Origin: Nocardia suismassiliense
Lineage (GTDB): Bacteria; Actinomycetota; Actinomycetes; Mycobacteriales; Mycobacteriaceae
Direction: 5' to 3'
DNA: 64,000 bases
NCBI RefSeq assembly: GCF_900269665.1
Contig: NZ_LT985361.1
Span: 5,250,162-5,314,161 of the forward strand
Every line of letters starts with the position of its first letter. Positions within the stretch are counted from its first letter, which is position 1. The notes beneath the pieces are model-generated. The model saw only the letters and a list, made by a program, of their open reading frames with translations, was not told the DNA's origin and made no database searches. This document shows, piece after piece, positions 24,975-34,400 of the stretch. The position numbers and the translations under genes were made by a program.

Positions 24975-26815
24975 GGCACCTCGGTTCTTTCCTGGGTTGA
25001 AGCCCCCTGATGTCCCCTGACAAGTGCCTCGTAACGCTCCGGTGTGAGCTCCGCGTAGGCGCGGTCCCCCGCGTCGCGCACGTAGATGGTCTCCCCCTCG
25101 CGAGGCGCGAAACCCTCACGCTGCAAAGCGAGTTTGGCCAGCTTCATGGTCGCGGTCGTTTCCAGCGACGCGCGGATCCGGATGAAAATTGGCTGTGCGT
25201 AAGCAGGTAACGCCTCGTCGAGGTACGCGGCGAGCGCCGCGCCGTCGAACCGCGCACCGTCGGCGAGCACGACCGCCGCCATGCCGGCCCGGCCCTCGCG
25301 GCCCGGGATCGGCACGCCGTACACGCTGGCGGCGGCGATGTCCGGGAACCGGACGAGTTGCTCCTGTACCTCGGTGGTCGACACGTTCTCGCCCTTGTAG
25401 CGGAAGGTGTCACCCAGCCGGTCGACGAAGAACAGGTTTTTCTCGGCGTCGATCCGGAACACGTCGCCGGTGTTGAACAACGCGTCGCCCTCGCGGAAAG
25501 CGTTCGTGACAACCTTTGCGCGGGTGGCCTTTTCGTCCCGATAGCCGCCGAACGGGGTGCGCTTGCGAATCGGCCCCAGCAGCACGCCGGTATCGCCAGG
25601 CCCGCACTCGACCAGGCGCCCGCGGTCGCGAACGAAGTCGTCCTGCTCGAAGTCCCACTTCGCCAGCTTGCCGCCGAGGCGCAGCTTGCCGACCGACCCG
25701 ACCGTGCCTGCCAGGTTGATGGTGGCGATATTGCCCTCGGTGGACGCGTACATCTCGACGATCCGCGGAATCTCGAACCGCTCCTGCATCGCGGTCCAGA
25801 CATCGGACTGCAACCCTTGCCCGACCATCACCCGGACCCGATGGCCGCGGTCGCGGTCGCCGGGTGGGGTGTTGACCAGGTATCGGCACATCTCGCCGAT
25901 GTAGTTGAAGCCCGTCGCTTCGAAACGGTGGATGTCGTGCCAGAACGTGCCTGCGGAGAACCGGCGGCCGAGCGCCAAGGTGGAGCCGTGCGTGAGCACA
26001 CTCGACAGGGCGATCACCAAGGCGTTCGTGTGGAACATCGGCAGGCAGTTGTAGACGATGTCGCCGGGTTCGAGCCGCCAGGCCAGCGCGCCGGTGATCC
26101 GTCCGACAGTCGTCAACCTGGTGTAGCTCATGACGGCGGCCTTGGGCAGCCCGGTGGTGCCGCTGGTGAAGATGTACGCGCCGGTGTCGCCGAGGGTGTG
26201 CTGCGTCGTCTCCGCCGGATCATCGGACGACGCGCTCGGCTCGAATCGGGCCAGATCCGTTGCGTCGGAAGCGGGTACCTGCACGTCCTCGTCCACCAGG
26301 CAGCGGTCGCGCAGCTCGTCGGGCACCCGGTCGCGCACCGCCAGGAACGCGGGCAGGCACTCCGAACCGACGATCATGTGGTTCGCCCCGCACACCGTGA
26401 GTGCGTGCACGAGTCCGTCGCCCCTGGCCCGCGTATTGACGAAAGCCACCACGACGCCGAGCTTTCCGGCCGCCAGGTAATGCCAGATGAACTCCGGGCG
26501 GTTCTCCATCAGCAGCGCGAGCACGTCGCCCTTGCGCAGGCCGTTGGCCCGGTACGCGTGGGCGATCCGGTTGACGAGCCGATTGGCCTGCGCGTAATCG
26601 AACTGCTGATCTCCGTAGAGCAGGAAGGGACGCACCGCCTGACCCGGCTGCCCACTGCGGCGTTCGAGCTCGAGTGCCAGCGTCCGGTGCGAGCCTGCTC
26701 CTTCGAGCAGGCCCCGCGCGACGGTTCCGTAGGACCGGATTCGGTGGCCCAGCCCCTTGCCGATACCGCGGTTGCCACCGGTGGCAACCGCGACCCGGCC
26801 CTCGAATTGCGTCAA
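24971..26815 (-). CDS. FATP/FadD6-type acyl-CoA ligase with unusual N-terminus
   Basis: The 614-residue protein has the adenylate-forming motifs IFTSGTTGLPKAAVMSY, CLPMFHTNALV, YASTEGN, NTGDVF, and DRLGDTFRYKGENVST, typical of fatty-acid-transport-protein-like ligases (FadD6 group). It would activate a fatty or polyketide acid as acyl-CoA. TTG 26815 follows GGAGG. The first ~25 residues read like the start of a short-chain dehydrogenase (FEGRVAVATGGNRGIGKG) and are not part of the ligase fold, so they look like a fusion or relic. The gene sits 34 bases after the second halogenase and overlaps the hydrolase. Confidence 0.9.
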   Translation of the reverse strand: MTQFEGRVAVATGGNRGIGKGLGHRIRSYGTVARGLLEGAGSHRTLALELERRSGQPGQAVRPFLLYGDQQFDYAQANRLVNRIAHAYRANGLRKGDVLALLMENRPEFIWHYLAAGKLGVVVAFVNTRARGDGLVHALTVCGANHMIVGSECLPAFLAVRDRVPDELRDRCLVDEDVQVPASDATDLARFEPSASSDDPAETTQHTLGDTGAYIFTSGTTGLPKAAVMSYTRLTTVGRITGALAWRLEPGDIVYNCLPMFHTNALVIALSSVLTHGSTLALGRRFSAGTFWHDIHRFEATGFNYIGEMCRYLVNTPPGDRDRGHRVRVMVGQGLQSDVWTAMQERFEIPRIVEMYASTEGNIATINLAGTVGSVGKLRLGGKLAKWDFEQDDFVRDRGRLVECGPGDTGVLLGPIRKRTPFGGYRDEKATRAKVVTNAFREGDALFNTGDVFRIDAEKNLFFVDRLGDTFRYKGENVSTTEVQEQLVRFPDIAAASVYGVPIPGREGRAGMAAVVLADGARFDGAALAAYLDEALPAYAQPIFIRIRASLETTATMKLAKLALQREGFAPREGETIYVRDAGDRAYAELTPERYEALVRGHQGASTQERTEVP

Positions 26816-26849
26816 GTTCCCGCCTCCGCGGTGTTGTCGGACGAACGCG

Positions 26850-28424
26850 TTACTGGACGGAGGCCTGCAAGGCCGGCTCGGCCGGCTGCGCAGGCAGGTC
26901 CACCTTCGCGGCGATCTCCTGCTCGAACGAGTCCGCCCACGCCTCCAACCGGTCGACATTGCTGCGCATATCGCGGAAGGTCTGTTCGGGCGTCTTGTCG
27001 GTCAGCAGATCCAGGTGCAGCTGGGCGCAGATGGGTACCTTGCTGTACTCGACGAACAGGTACTTGTCCGGCTGCGGGGCCTGTGCGGCGAACGCACGCA
27101 GATTCGCCTGCATGCGCGTCTGGATGCCGAGGAACCGCTGGGCGATGGGGTGGAACTCCGCCGCCGCGTCGGTGCTGGTGAGCAAGTCACGGAACAACAT
27201 CTGCGAGGGCAGCGCCCAGTAGAACGACGTATCCCACATGACCTTGGTGAACATCGCGGGTGCGTGTCCGAAGATCTGGTAGTTGTCGTTGTACATCTGC
27301 AGGTAGTTCGGCCACAGATCCTCGAGCAGCAGCTTGTTGTAGGTCTCCGCGACGTCGGGGGTCAGCGCACGTTTGCGGTCGAGTTCGACCATCCGGGTCG
27401 TGATGGTGTTGGTGTAGGCGATGTAATCCGATCCCGGACTGTAGAACGCGTCCAGGAAGACCGCCGCCTCACCCACGCAGGCCCAGCGGTTGTGCGAAAA
27501 CACCTGCGTCGATGCGTAACTGGCGTTGCGCAGCACCAGGAAGTCGAGCAGCTCGGCGTTCTCGGTGAACTTCGCCAGCGTCGGCTCGTGCTCGGCGATC
27601 CACTGCTTCGCTTTGGTCTCCGTCGAGTACGTCTTGAACGGATGGATGCGCTCGTCGGTCACGATGCCGATGCTGGTATTGCCCGAGGCCAGCGGGATCA
27701 TCCACACCCAGTAGCCGGTGCCCATCAGGTGATTGGTGGAGAACCACCGGCGCTCTTGAGTTTTCGGATACCAGTTCGGGTTCTTGGCGTCCGCCATCAC
27801 CTCGACGTCGTATTCGCCGCGCAGGCGCCACCAGGCCGCGTTGATCTTGTGCGGACTCGGCGCGCTCAGGCCGAGCTTGCGCTGCAACAGCTTTCCGCGA
27901 CCCGAGGCGTCGGCGACGAAGCGCGTACGCACCGAACGCTCCCCCTCGCCGGCCACCTCGTAGGTGACCACATGATCGTCCTCGCCGTCGGCCAGCTCGA
28001 TCTCGGTCACCTTGGCCTGCTCGATCAGATCGATGCCGAGATCCTTGGAGCCGCGCCGCAGATCCCGCTCGAAGATGCCGCGGTCGACCTGATAGGACGG
28101 CACCCGCGGGAACCGCCGCGCCCCGATCTCGGGCCGGTTCTCGAAGGGGCCGTGCTGATCGCCGAAGAACAGGCGCAGCCCGAGCTTGTGCAGGTGCTGC
28201 TTGTTGAAATACCCGGTGAGGCCGAGCTTTTCGGTGAAGTAGTGCGCGCCGCCTTCGACGGTCGCCTCACCGACTTTGTAGGCCCCGTCCGGGATGTCGC
28301 CCGTGGTCCGTTCCAGCACCAGCACCGTCAGGTCGGGCATGGTCCGCTTGAGCTGGCGCGACAGGGTCAAACCCGCCAGGCCGCCGCCGCATACCACTAC
28401 GTCGTAACGTTCGATCGGTTTCAT
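26850..28424 (-). CDS. Flavin-dependent halogenase-family enzyme, second in cluster
   Basis: The 524-residue protein has the FAD motif CGGGLAGLTL, YKVGEATVE at 49-57, a lysine (Lys80, LHKLGLRLFF) near the expected catalytic position, DASGRGKLLQRKLG, and WVWMIP at 239-244. These are hallmarks of flavin-dependent halogenases, of a subgroup unlike the enzyme at 16427. ATG 28424 is chosen because CGGAGT lies eight bases upstream and the PKS stop is 22 bases before. Its place directly after the PKS gene suggests it acts on the polyketide chain or the carrier-bound intermediate (inference). Confidence 0.85.
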   Translation of the reverse strand: MKPIERYDVVVCGGGLAGLTLSRQLKRTMPDLTVLVLERTTGDIPDGAYKVGEATVEGGAHYFTEKLGLTGYFNKQHLHKLGLRLFFGDQHGPFENRPEIGARRFPRVPSYQVDRGIFERDLRRGSKDLGIDLIEQAKVTEIELADGEDDHVVTYEVAGEGERSVRTRFVADASGRGKLLQRKLGLSAPSPHKINAAWWRLRGEYDVEVMADAKNPNWYPKTQERRWFSTNHLMGTGYWVWMIPLASGNTSIGIVTDERIHPFKTYSTETKAKQWIAEHEPTLAKFTENAELLDFLVLRNASYASTQVFSHNRWACVGEAAVFLDAFYSPGSDYIAYTNTITTRMVELDRKRALTPDVAETYNKLLLEDLWPNYLQMYNDNYQIFGHAPAMFTKVMWDTSFYWALPSQMLFRDLLTSTDAAAEFHPIAQRFLGIQTRMQANLRAFAAQAPQPDKYLFVEYSKVPICAQLHLDLLTDKTPEQTFRDMRSNVDRLEAWADSFEQEIAAKVDLPAQPAEPALQASVQ

Positions 28425-28446
28425 CGTTCTACTCCGTTCGAGCTGG

Positions 28447-31400
28447 TCAGCGCTCTTCGAAAAGGCTGGTGAAGGACGGGAAGGCATCGTCGGCGGACAG
28501 TTCGTCGGCGATCGTGCGCATCACCTGGGCACTCGGGTTCTGGATGAACAGGTGGCCGCCGGGCACGGTCTTCAGCTCGAACCGGCCGCTGGTCAGTTTC
28601 TCCCAGCCCTGCAGCTGGTCGGCCTCGAACAGGTGGTCCTCCGCACCGCGCAGCACCGTGATCGGCGCCCGCAACGCGACACCGTGTTCGAAGCGGTAGT
28701 CGCCCAGCATCTTCAGGTCCGCCCGCACCGCGGGCATCATCGGCTTCACCGAGGCCTCGTCCTCGACCGGGATGGTGAGCAGCTCGTTGTCGCGCAACAC
28801 TTCGAGCACCCGGCTGTCGGATTCCCGATCCATGTCGAAGCCGTCGCGGATGTGCTTCAGGTTGCGCACGTAGCTTTCCACCAGGGCCGGCGAGGGCCAG
28901 CCGCCGATGATCAGCTTGAGCGGGACCTCGGCGTAGTTCTGCTCGAGATACTTGGTGAGCTCGTAGGCCAGCAGGCTGCCCATGCTGTGCCCGTAGATCG
29001 CGAAGGTGCGATCCAGGTGCGGCAACATGGCGTCGGCCAGTTCCTCGATGAACTCGGGCATCGAGTCGATCGGGACCTCGTTGACCCGATCCTCGCGGCC
29101 CGGGTACTGGATACCCACCACCTCGACCGTGTCCGGCAGGAAGTTCGGCCACGGCGTGAAGACCGAGGCGCCACCACCGACGAACGGCAGGGCGAACACC
29201 CGCAGCGACGCGGTGCTGGACCGGCCCTTCACCGTATGGATCCAGCGTTGCGGCCCTGCGTTTTCCGCCATGGCAGGCAGGACGCCGGTCGCCTCACCGA
29301 ACACCTGGGCGAGGACCTCGTTCGACAGCTCGATGAGCGTCGGTCCGCGCATCAGGCCCATGGTCGGGAAGTCGATATCGAGGTGCTTGGCCAGCGCGTT
29401 GCGGATCTGACCCGCCATCAGCGAGTCCATGCCGAGGTCGGTCAGCGCGACGTCGTGCGCGAGACGGTCGATCGGCATGTCGAAGATCCGCGAGATCTGC
29501 TGCGACAGCGCCTCCACCAGCCGGGGCTGGCGCAGGTCCTCTTCCAGTTCGAGCAGTTCGGCGCGCAGGCCCTCGGTGCCGCCGGTGCTCGCGGTGCCGA
29601 CGGAGTCGGCCATGGCCAGATGGGCCAGCCGCGGCGAACTCCGGATGATCGGCATGACCTGGTTCATCTTCGCCCAGTTGACGCCGAAAACGCTGGTGCT
29701 GGTGACACCTTGGGCCAGGCACCGGCCGACGAAGTCGAGCGCGTGGTCCGGCAGGATCGGCGTCCAGCCGAGCCGGGCCAGCGTGTCGAGCTTGTTGCGT
29801 GCCACGAAACCGACCTCGGCGAGGGCGCCCCAGTTGACGGTCAGGGCAGGCAGTCCGAGCTCACGGCGGTGCGTGGCAAGGGCTTCCAGGAACCCGTTGG
29901 CCGCCGCGTAGTTCGCCTGGCCGGGTGTGCCGACGTTCCAGCTCATCGACGAGTACATGACGAACGCGTCGAGCTCCAGGTCGCGGGTGTGGTTGTGCAG
30001 GTGCCACGCGCCGTCGACCTTGGGTTGCACGGTGCGCAGGAACTGCTCCTCGGTCATGCCCGCCAGCGGTCCGTCCGCGAGAACCATTGCGGCGTGGTAG
30101 ATCCCACGCAGCGGCGGCAGCGCGGCGATTCGCTCGAGCAGGCCCTCGACCTCGGCCTCGATGGACACGTCGGCCCGTTCGAGCACCACGTTGACGCCCT
30201 GGGCCCGCATCGCCTCGATCGGCGCCGCGTTCTCCTCGTCGATCTGGCCGCGGCGGCCGACCAGCACCACGGTGCGGACGCCCTTCTCGACCAGCCACTC
30301 CGCGGTGCGCAGACCGAAACCGCTGTAACCACCGGTGATCAGGTACGTGCCGTCGGCGTCGAAGGTCTCCGCACCGTCGGACGTCGGGTGCACCAGCAGT
30401 TCGGTGTCCGGCTGGTACTCGACGACGATCTTGCCGATCTGCTTGGCGGTGACCATGTACCGGAAGGCGGCGGCCACGTCGGTCGCGTCGAAGTCGGTGT
30501 GCGGCAGCGCGGGCAGGGTGCCCGCGTTGACCGCCTCGATCACCTTGGTCATCGCCTCGCGGCACAGCGCCGGGTCCTCGCCGAGCAGCCGGTCGATGTC
30601 GATCGCCGAGTAGCTCAGGTTGTTGCCGAACGGCTTCAGGCCCAGCTTGTAGTTGTCGTAGATGTCCTTCTTGCCGATCTCGAGGAAGCGGCCGCGGGGA
30701 CGGAGCAGCTCGAGGCTCTTCGGAATCGTCTCGCCCTGCAGCGAATTGAGCACGATGTCGACACCGTCGTAACGCTGCCGGATCTCCTGGGCGAAGTCGA
30801 GCGACCGGGAGTCGAAGACATCCTCGATGCCCAAGGAGCGCAGGTAATCCCGCTTCTCCTCGCTGCCCGCGGTGGCGACGACCGTCGCGCCGAACGACTG
30901 CGCGATGTGCACCGCGGCCAGGCCGACGCCGCCGGCGGCCGCGTGCACCAGCACCCGGTCGCTCGCGCGCAGCCTGCCCACTTCCACCAGCGCGTACCAC
31001 GCGGTGAGATACGCCATCGGCAGCGTCGCGGCCTCGACATCGGACAGGCTCGCCGGTGCCGGGTACACCCGCCGGGCATCGGCGACCACCAGGTTGCCGA
31101 AGCAGCCGCGGGCGAAGGCGACGACACGGTCGCCCACCGCCAGTCCGGTCACGTCGGGCCCGACCTCGGTGACAATGCCCGCGCACTCCACGCCCAGGTT
31201 GTTGTCGTAGAACCCGCCGTAGGTCGCGCCCGCGGAGAGCAGGCCGAGCGTCAGCATGATGTCGCGGAAGTTCAGGCCGGTGGCCAGCGGCCGGATGGTG
31301 ATCTCGCCGCTGGAAAGGACAGGCAGCTCCTGCCTTTCGTAACGCAACTGCTCGACCCCCGGCTCGGCCGGCACCGCCAGCGCGAACGGGGTCTCGTCCG

Positions 31401-34400
31401 ACACCTTCGCCGGGGTCGCGACCGAGGCCTCGAACTCGGCGAGCGAGACATGCTCGAGGCGGTCGATGAACCGGGTCTCGCCGCGGAAGGCGATCTCCTC
31501 GTCCGCCGCATCCACATGCAGCAGCTCGTCGAAGAGCTGAGTGGCCCGCTGCTCGGCGGACGCGGTGGGATCGAAGTCGAAGATCTTCGCACGCAGACTG
31601 CTGTGCTCGCTCAACGTCACCCGCAGGATGCCCCAGCTCGGCACCTGGCTCAGCGCAACACGTTCCGCTCGATCCAGCACGTGTGCACCCGAAGTGGCCA
31701 CCCACAGCCGTGGGGCCTGCGCCCAGTCCAGCTCCTCGACGGCCTGGGCCGCCGCGATCACGCTGTAGGCGCCGTCGCTCTCCACCGCGGCCAGCAGCTC
31801 GGTGGTCAGCTCGGTCCCCGCGAAGTCCAGGTTCCACAGGTGCAGCACGCCGGCCACGTCACCCGCGTCGGCCCGTACCTGCTCCAGCACGCGCTGCAGA
31901 TCCGCGCTGCTGGTGGGGCGGGCCCGGAAGGTGCGGGCGTCGACCTGCTCGAATTCGGCACCGCGCGTAACGATCACGCCGGACGAGCCTGCCTCGCCGA
32001 GCAGCGCGGTGTAGCGTTCGCCGACACCGTCCGCGTCCGCGAGCACGACCCAGGGCGCCTGATCGATGCGCGGCTGATGCGGCGCCAGATCGATGGACGG
32101 GGTGCGCGCCAGGATCACCGAGTTGCCGGTCTCCTCCGGTGTCGCCATATCGGAGAAGATCTGCACGCCCTCGAAGCCGATGCTGGGCAGGAACTCCCGC
32201 CACTTCGCCTCCGGCATCAGCGGGTAATCGGGCCGCACGTCGTGGTCGTTGAACTTCCACCAGCCCTCGGTCATGCCGAAGGTCAGGTCGACCCAGTGCG
32301 GCGGCACCGTCGCCTCGACGACCAGCAGCAGACCCTGCGAGGTCAGCAGGCGCTGCACGTTTTCGAGGGTGGCCGTCAGGCTTTCGGTGGCGTGCACGAC
32401 ATTCGAGGCCACCACGATGTCGTAGTAGTGCGGGTCGAAACCCTGGCCCTCGATGTCGTGCTCGATGTCGAGCACCCGGTAGTCGATGAAGTCGTATTCG
32501 CTGAACCGATGCCGCGCTTTGCCGAGGAACAGCTGCGTGATGTCGGAGTACACGTACTCCGCACGCTCCGGCGGCAGCTCGGACAGGACGTACGGGGTGG
32601 TGCCGCCCGTGCCCGCGCCGATCTCGAGCACCCGGATCGGCCGGTCGCTCGGCAGCGCGGCCACGCACCCGGCGACGACCTGGCTGACGATGCGGTTGGC
32701 CTTGCCGAACGAGAACGACGGACCGTACAGGTCGGCGACCGACTGGAACTCGTCCTCAGGGAAGATCAGCTCGATCGGATTCACGTCATCGCGCAGCACC
32801 GCGGCCACGTCCGTGCCACAGCGGCCGAGCACCGCGAGTTCGGGCTCGCACTCGGAGTGCTTTTCCTTCAGCCGGGCGAGCTCGGCCGCGGTGTCGAACC
32901 GCTCGGGCACGACCAGCAGTCGCCATGCGTCACCGTCTTTCTCGGTGATCCCGTGCTGGGACAGCAGTTCCAGCAGACGCGCGAGGTAGCGGTGGTGCTT
33001 GTCGTGCACGCCCATCTCGGCCGCGAGTTCGGTGACGGTGAAACGCCGGCCCGCGGTGAGGTCCATGCCGAGCTCGTAGAAGGCCTCGGTCACATACCCG
33101 ATGCAGAGCCGGTCCATCACCGCTTCGGTCCCCGCGTGGTACTCGCGGTTGACCGGCCAGTACCGCAGCTCGTCGACCAGCGGCTGGACGGCGGTGTCGA
33201 GCGCCTCGACCGAGGGCAGCGCGGCGGGCAGGCGGGTCTTGGTGCGCACCGGCGCCTGGTGCCAGCGGAACTCGTAGAGCCACTGCAGCAGCGCGTCGCT
33301 GTCCTCGGTGGTCGTGGTGATCGACTTGCCGCGGAAGCCTTCGAGTTCCGCTACGAGCGTTCCGTCTTCGTTGACGATCCACAGATCACCGTGGCAGTAC
33401 GCAATGTCGTCGCTGACCTGCGCACGCCCGTAGCAGTACACCCGGCCGGTGGCCTTGGCGTAGAAGCTGAGCCGCTTCACCTCGACCGGCAGGTAGAGCG
33501 TCTTGTCCTCGTTGTTCGGGTCGTTGCCCATCGAGATGGACAGCGACTGGAAGCACGAGTCGAGCACCGCCGGATGGATCGCGTGCCGGGGCGCCTCGTC
33601 TTCGAGGGCCGCCGGGGTGTCGATCCGGCCGAGCGACTTCAGTTCGGCGTACCCGAGTTTGGTGATCGCCTTGAACGTCGGGCCGAGCATCAGGCCGTTG
33701 TTGCGCAGCTTGGCGAAGACCTTCGCGGGTTCGATCTCCAGCGGGCACTCCGCCTCGAGCTCGGCGAACGGCACCGGCAGTTCGGTGGCGGGGGCGCCGC
33801 GGCGCAGCGTGCCGACCGAATGCAGGGTCCAGTCCTTGTCACCGTCCTGACGGCTGTACACCGAGTAGTGCATCGACTGGGTCAGCACGACCTGGACGAC
33901 GGGGGCCGGACGGTCGTCGAAGACGAACAGCGCGCGGCGGAACTCGACGTCCTCGAGCGAGTACAGGCCCGGGCCGAACGCGTCTTCCGCGCAACCGAGG
34001 ACCATATCCAGGTAGGCGGCGCCCGGGAAGACGATGGGGCCCTGCACCCGGTGATCGTCGAGCCAGGGGTACACGGCCGGGTCGAGCACCAGTTCCCACA
34101 CGTGCTTGTCCGGCTCGTCCGCGGCCCGGCCCTGCGCACCGACCAGCGGATGGTTCAGCGACGGGAAGCGCCGTTCGCGGGCCGAAGGTGTTTCCACCCA
34201 ATAGGTTTCGCGCTGCCACGGGTAGAACGGCACCGGTACCCGCTCGCCGGCCCCGTCGAACAGGGCGCCCCACGCCGGGTCGAACCCGGCGGCATACAAC
34301 GAGGCCAGCGAGGACAACAGGGTGACGCGATCGCTCTGCTTGCGATGCAGCGAGGCGACGGCGATACCCTCGGCGTTGCGCTGCGCGAGCAGCTCCGAGA

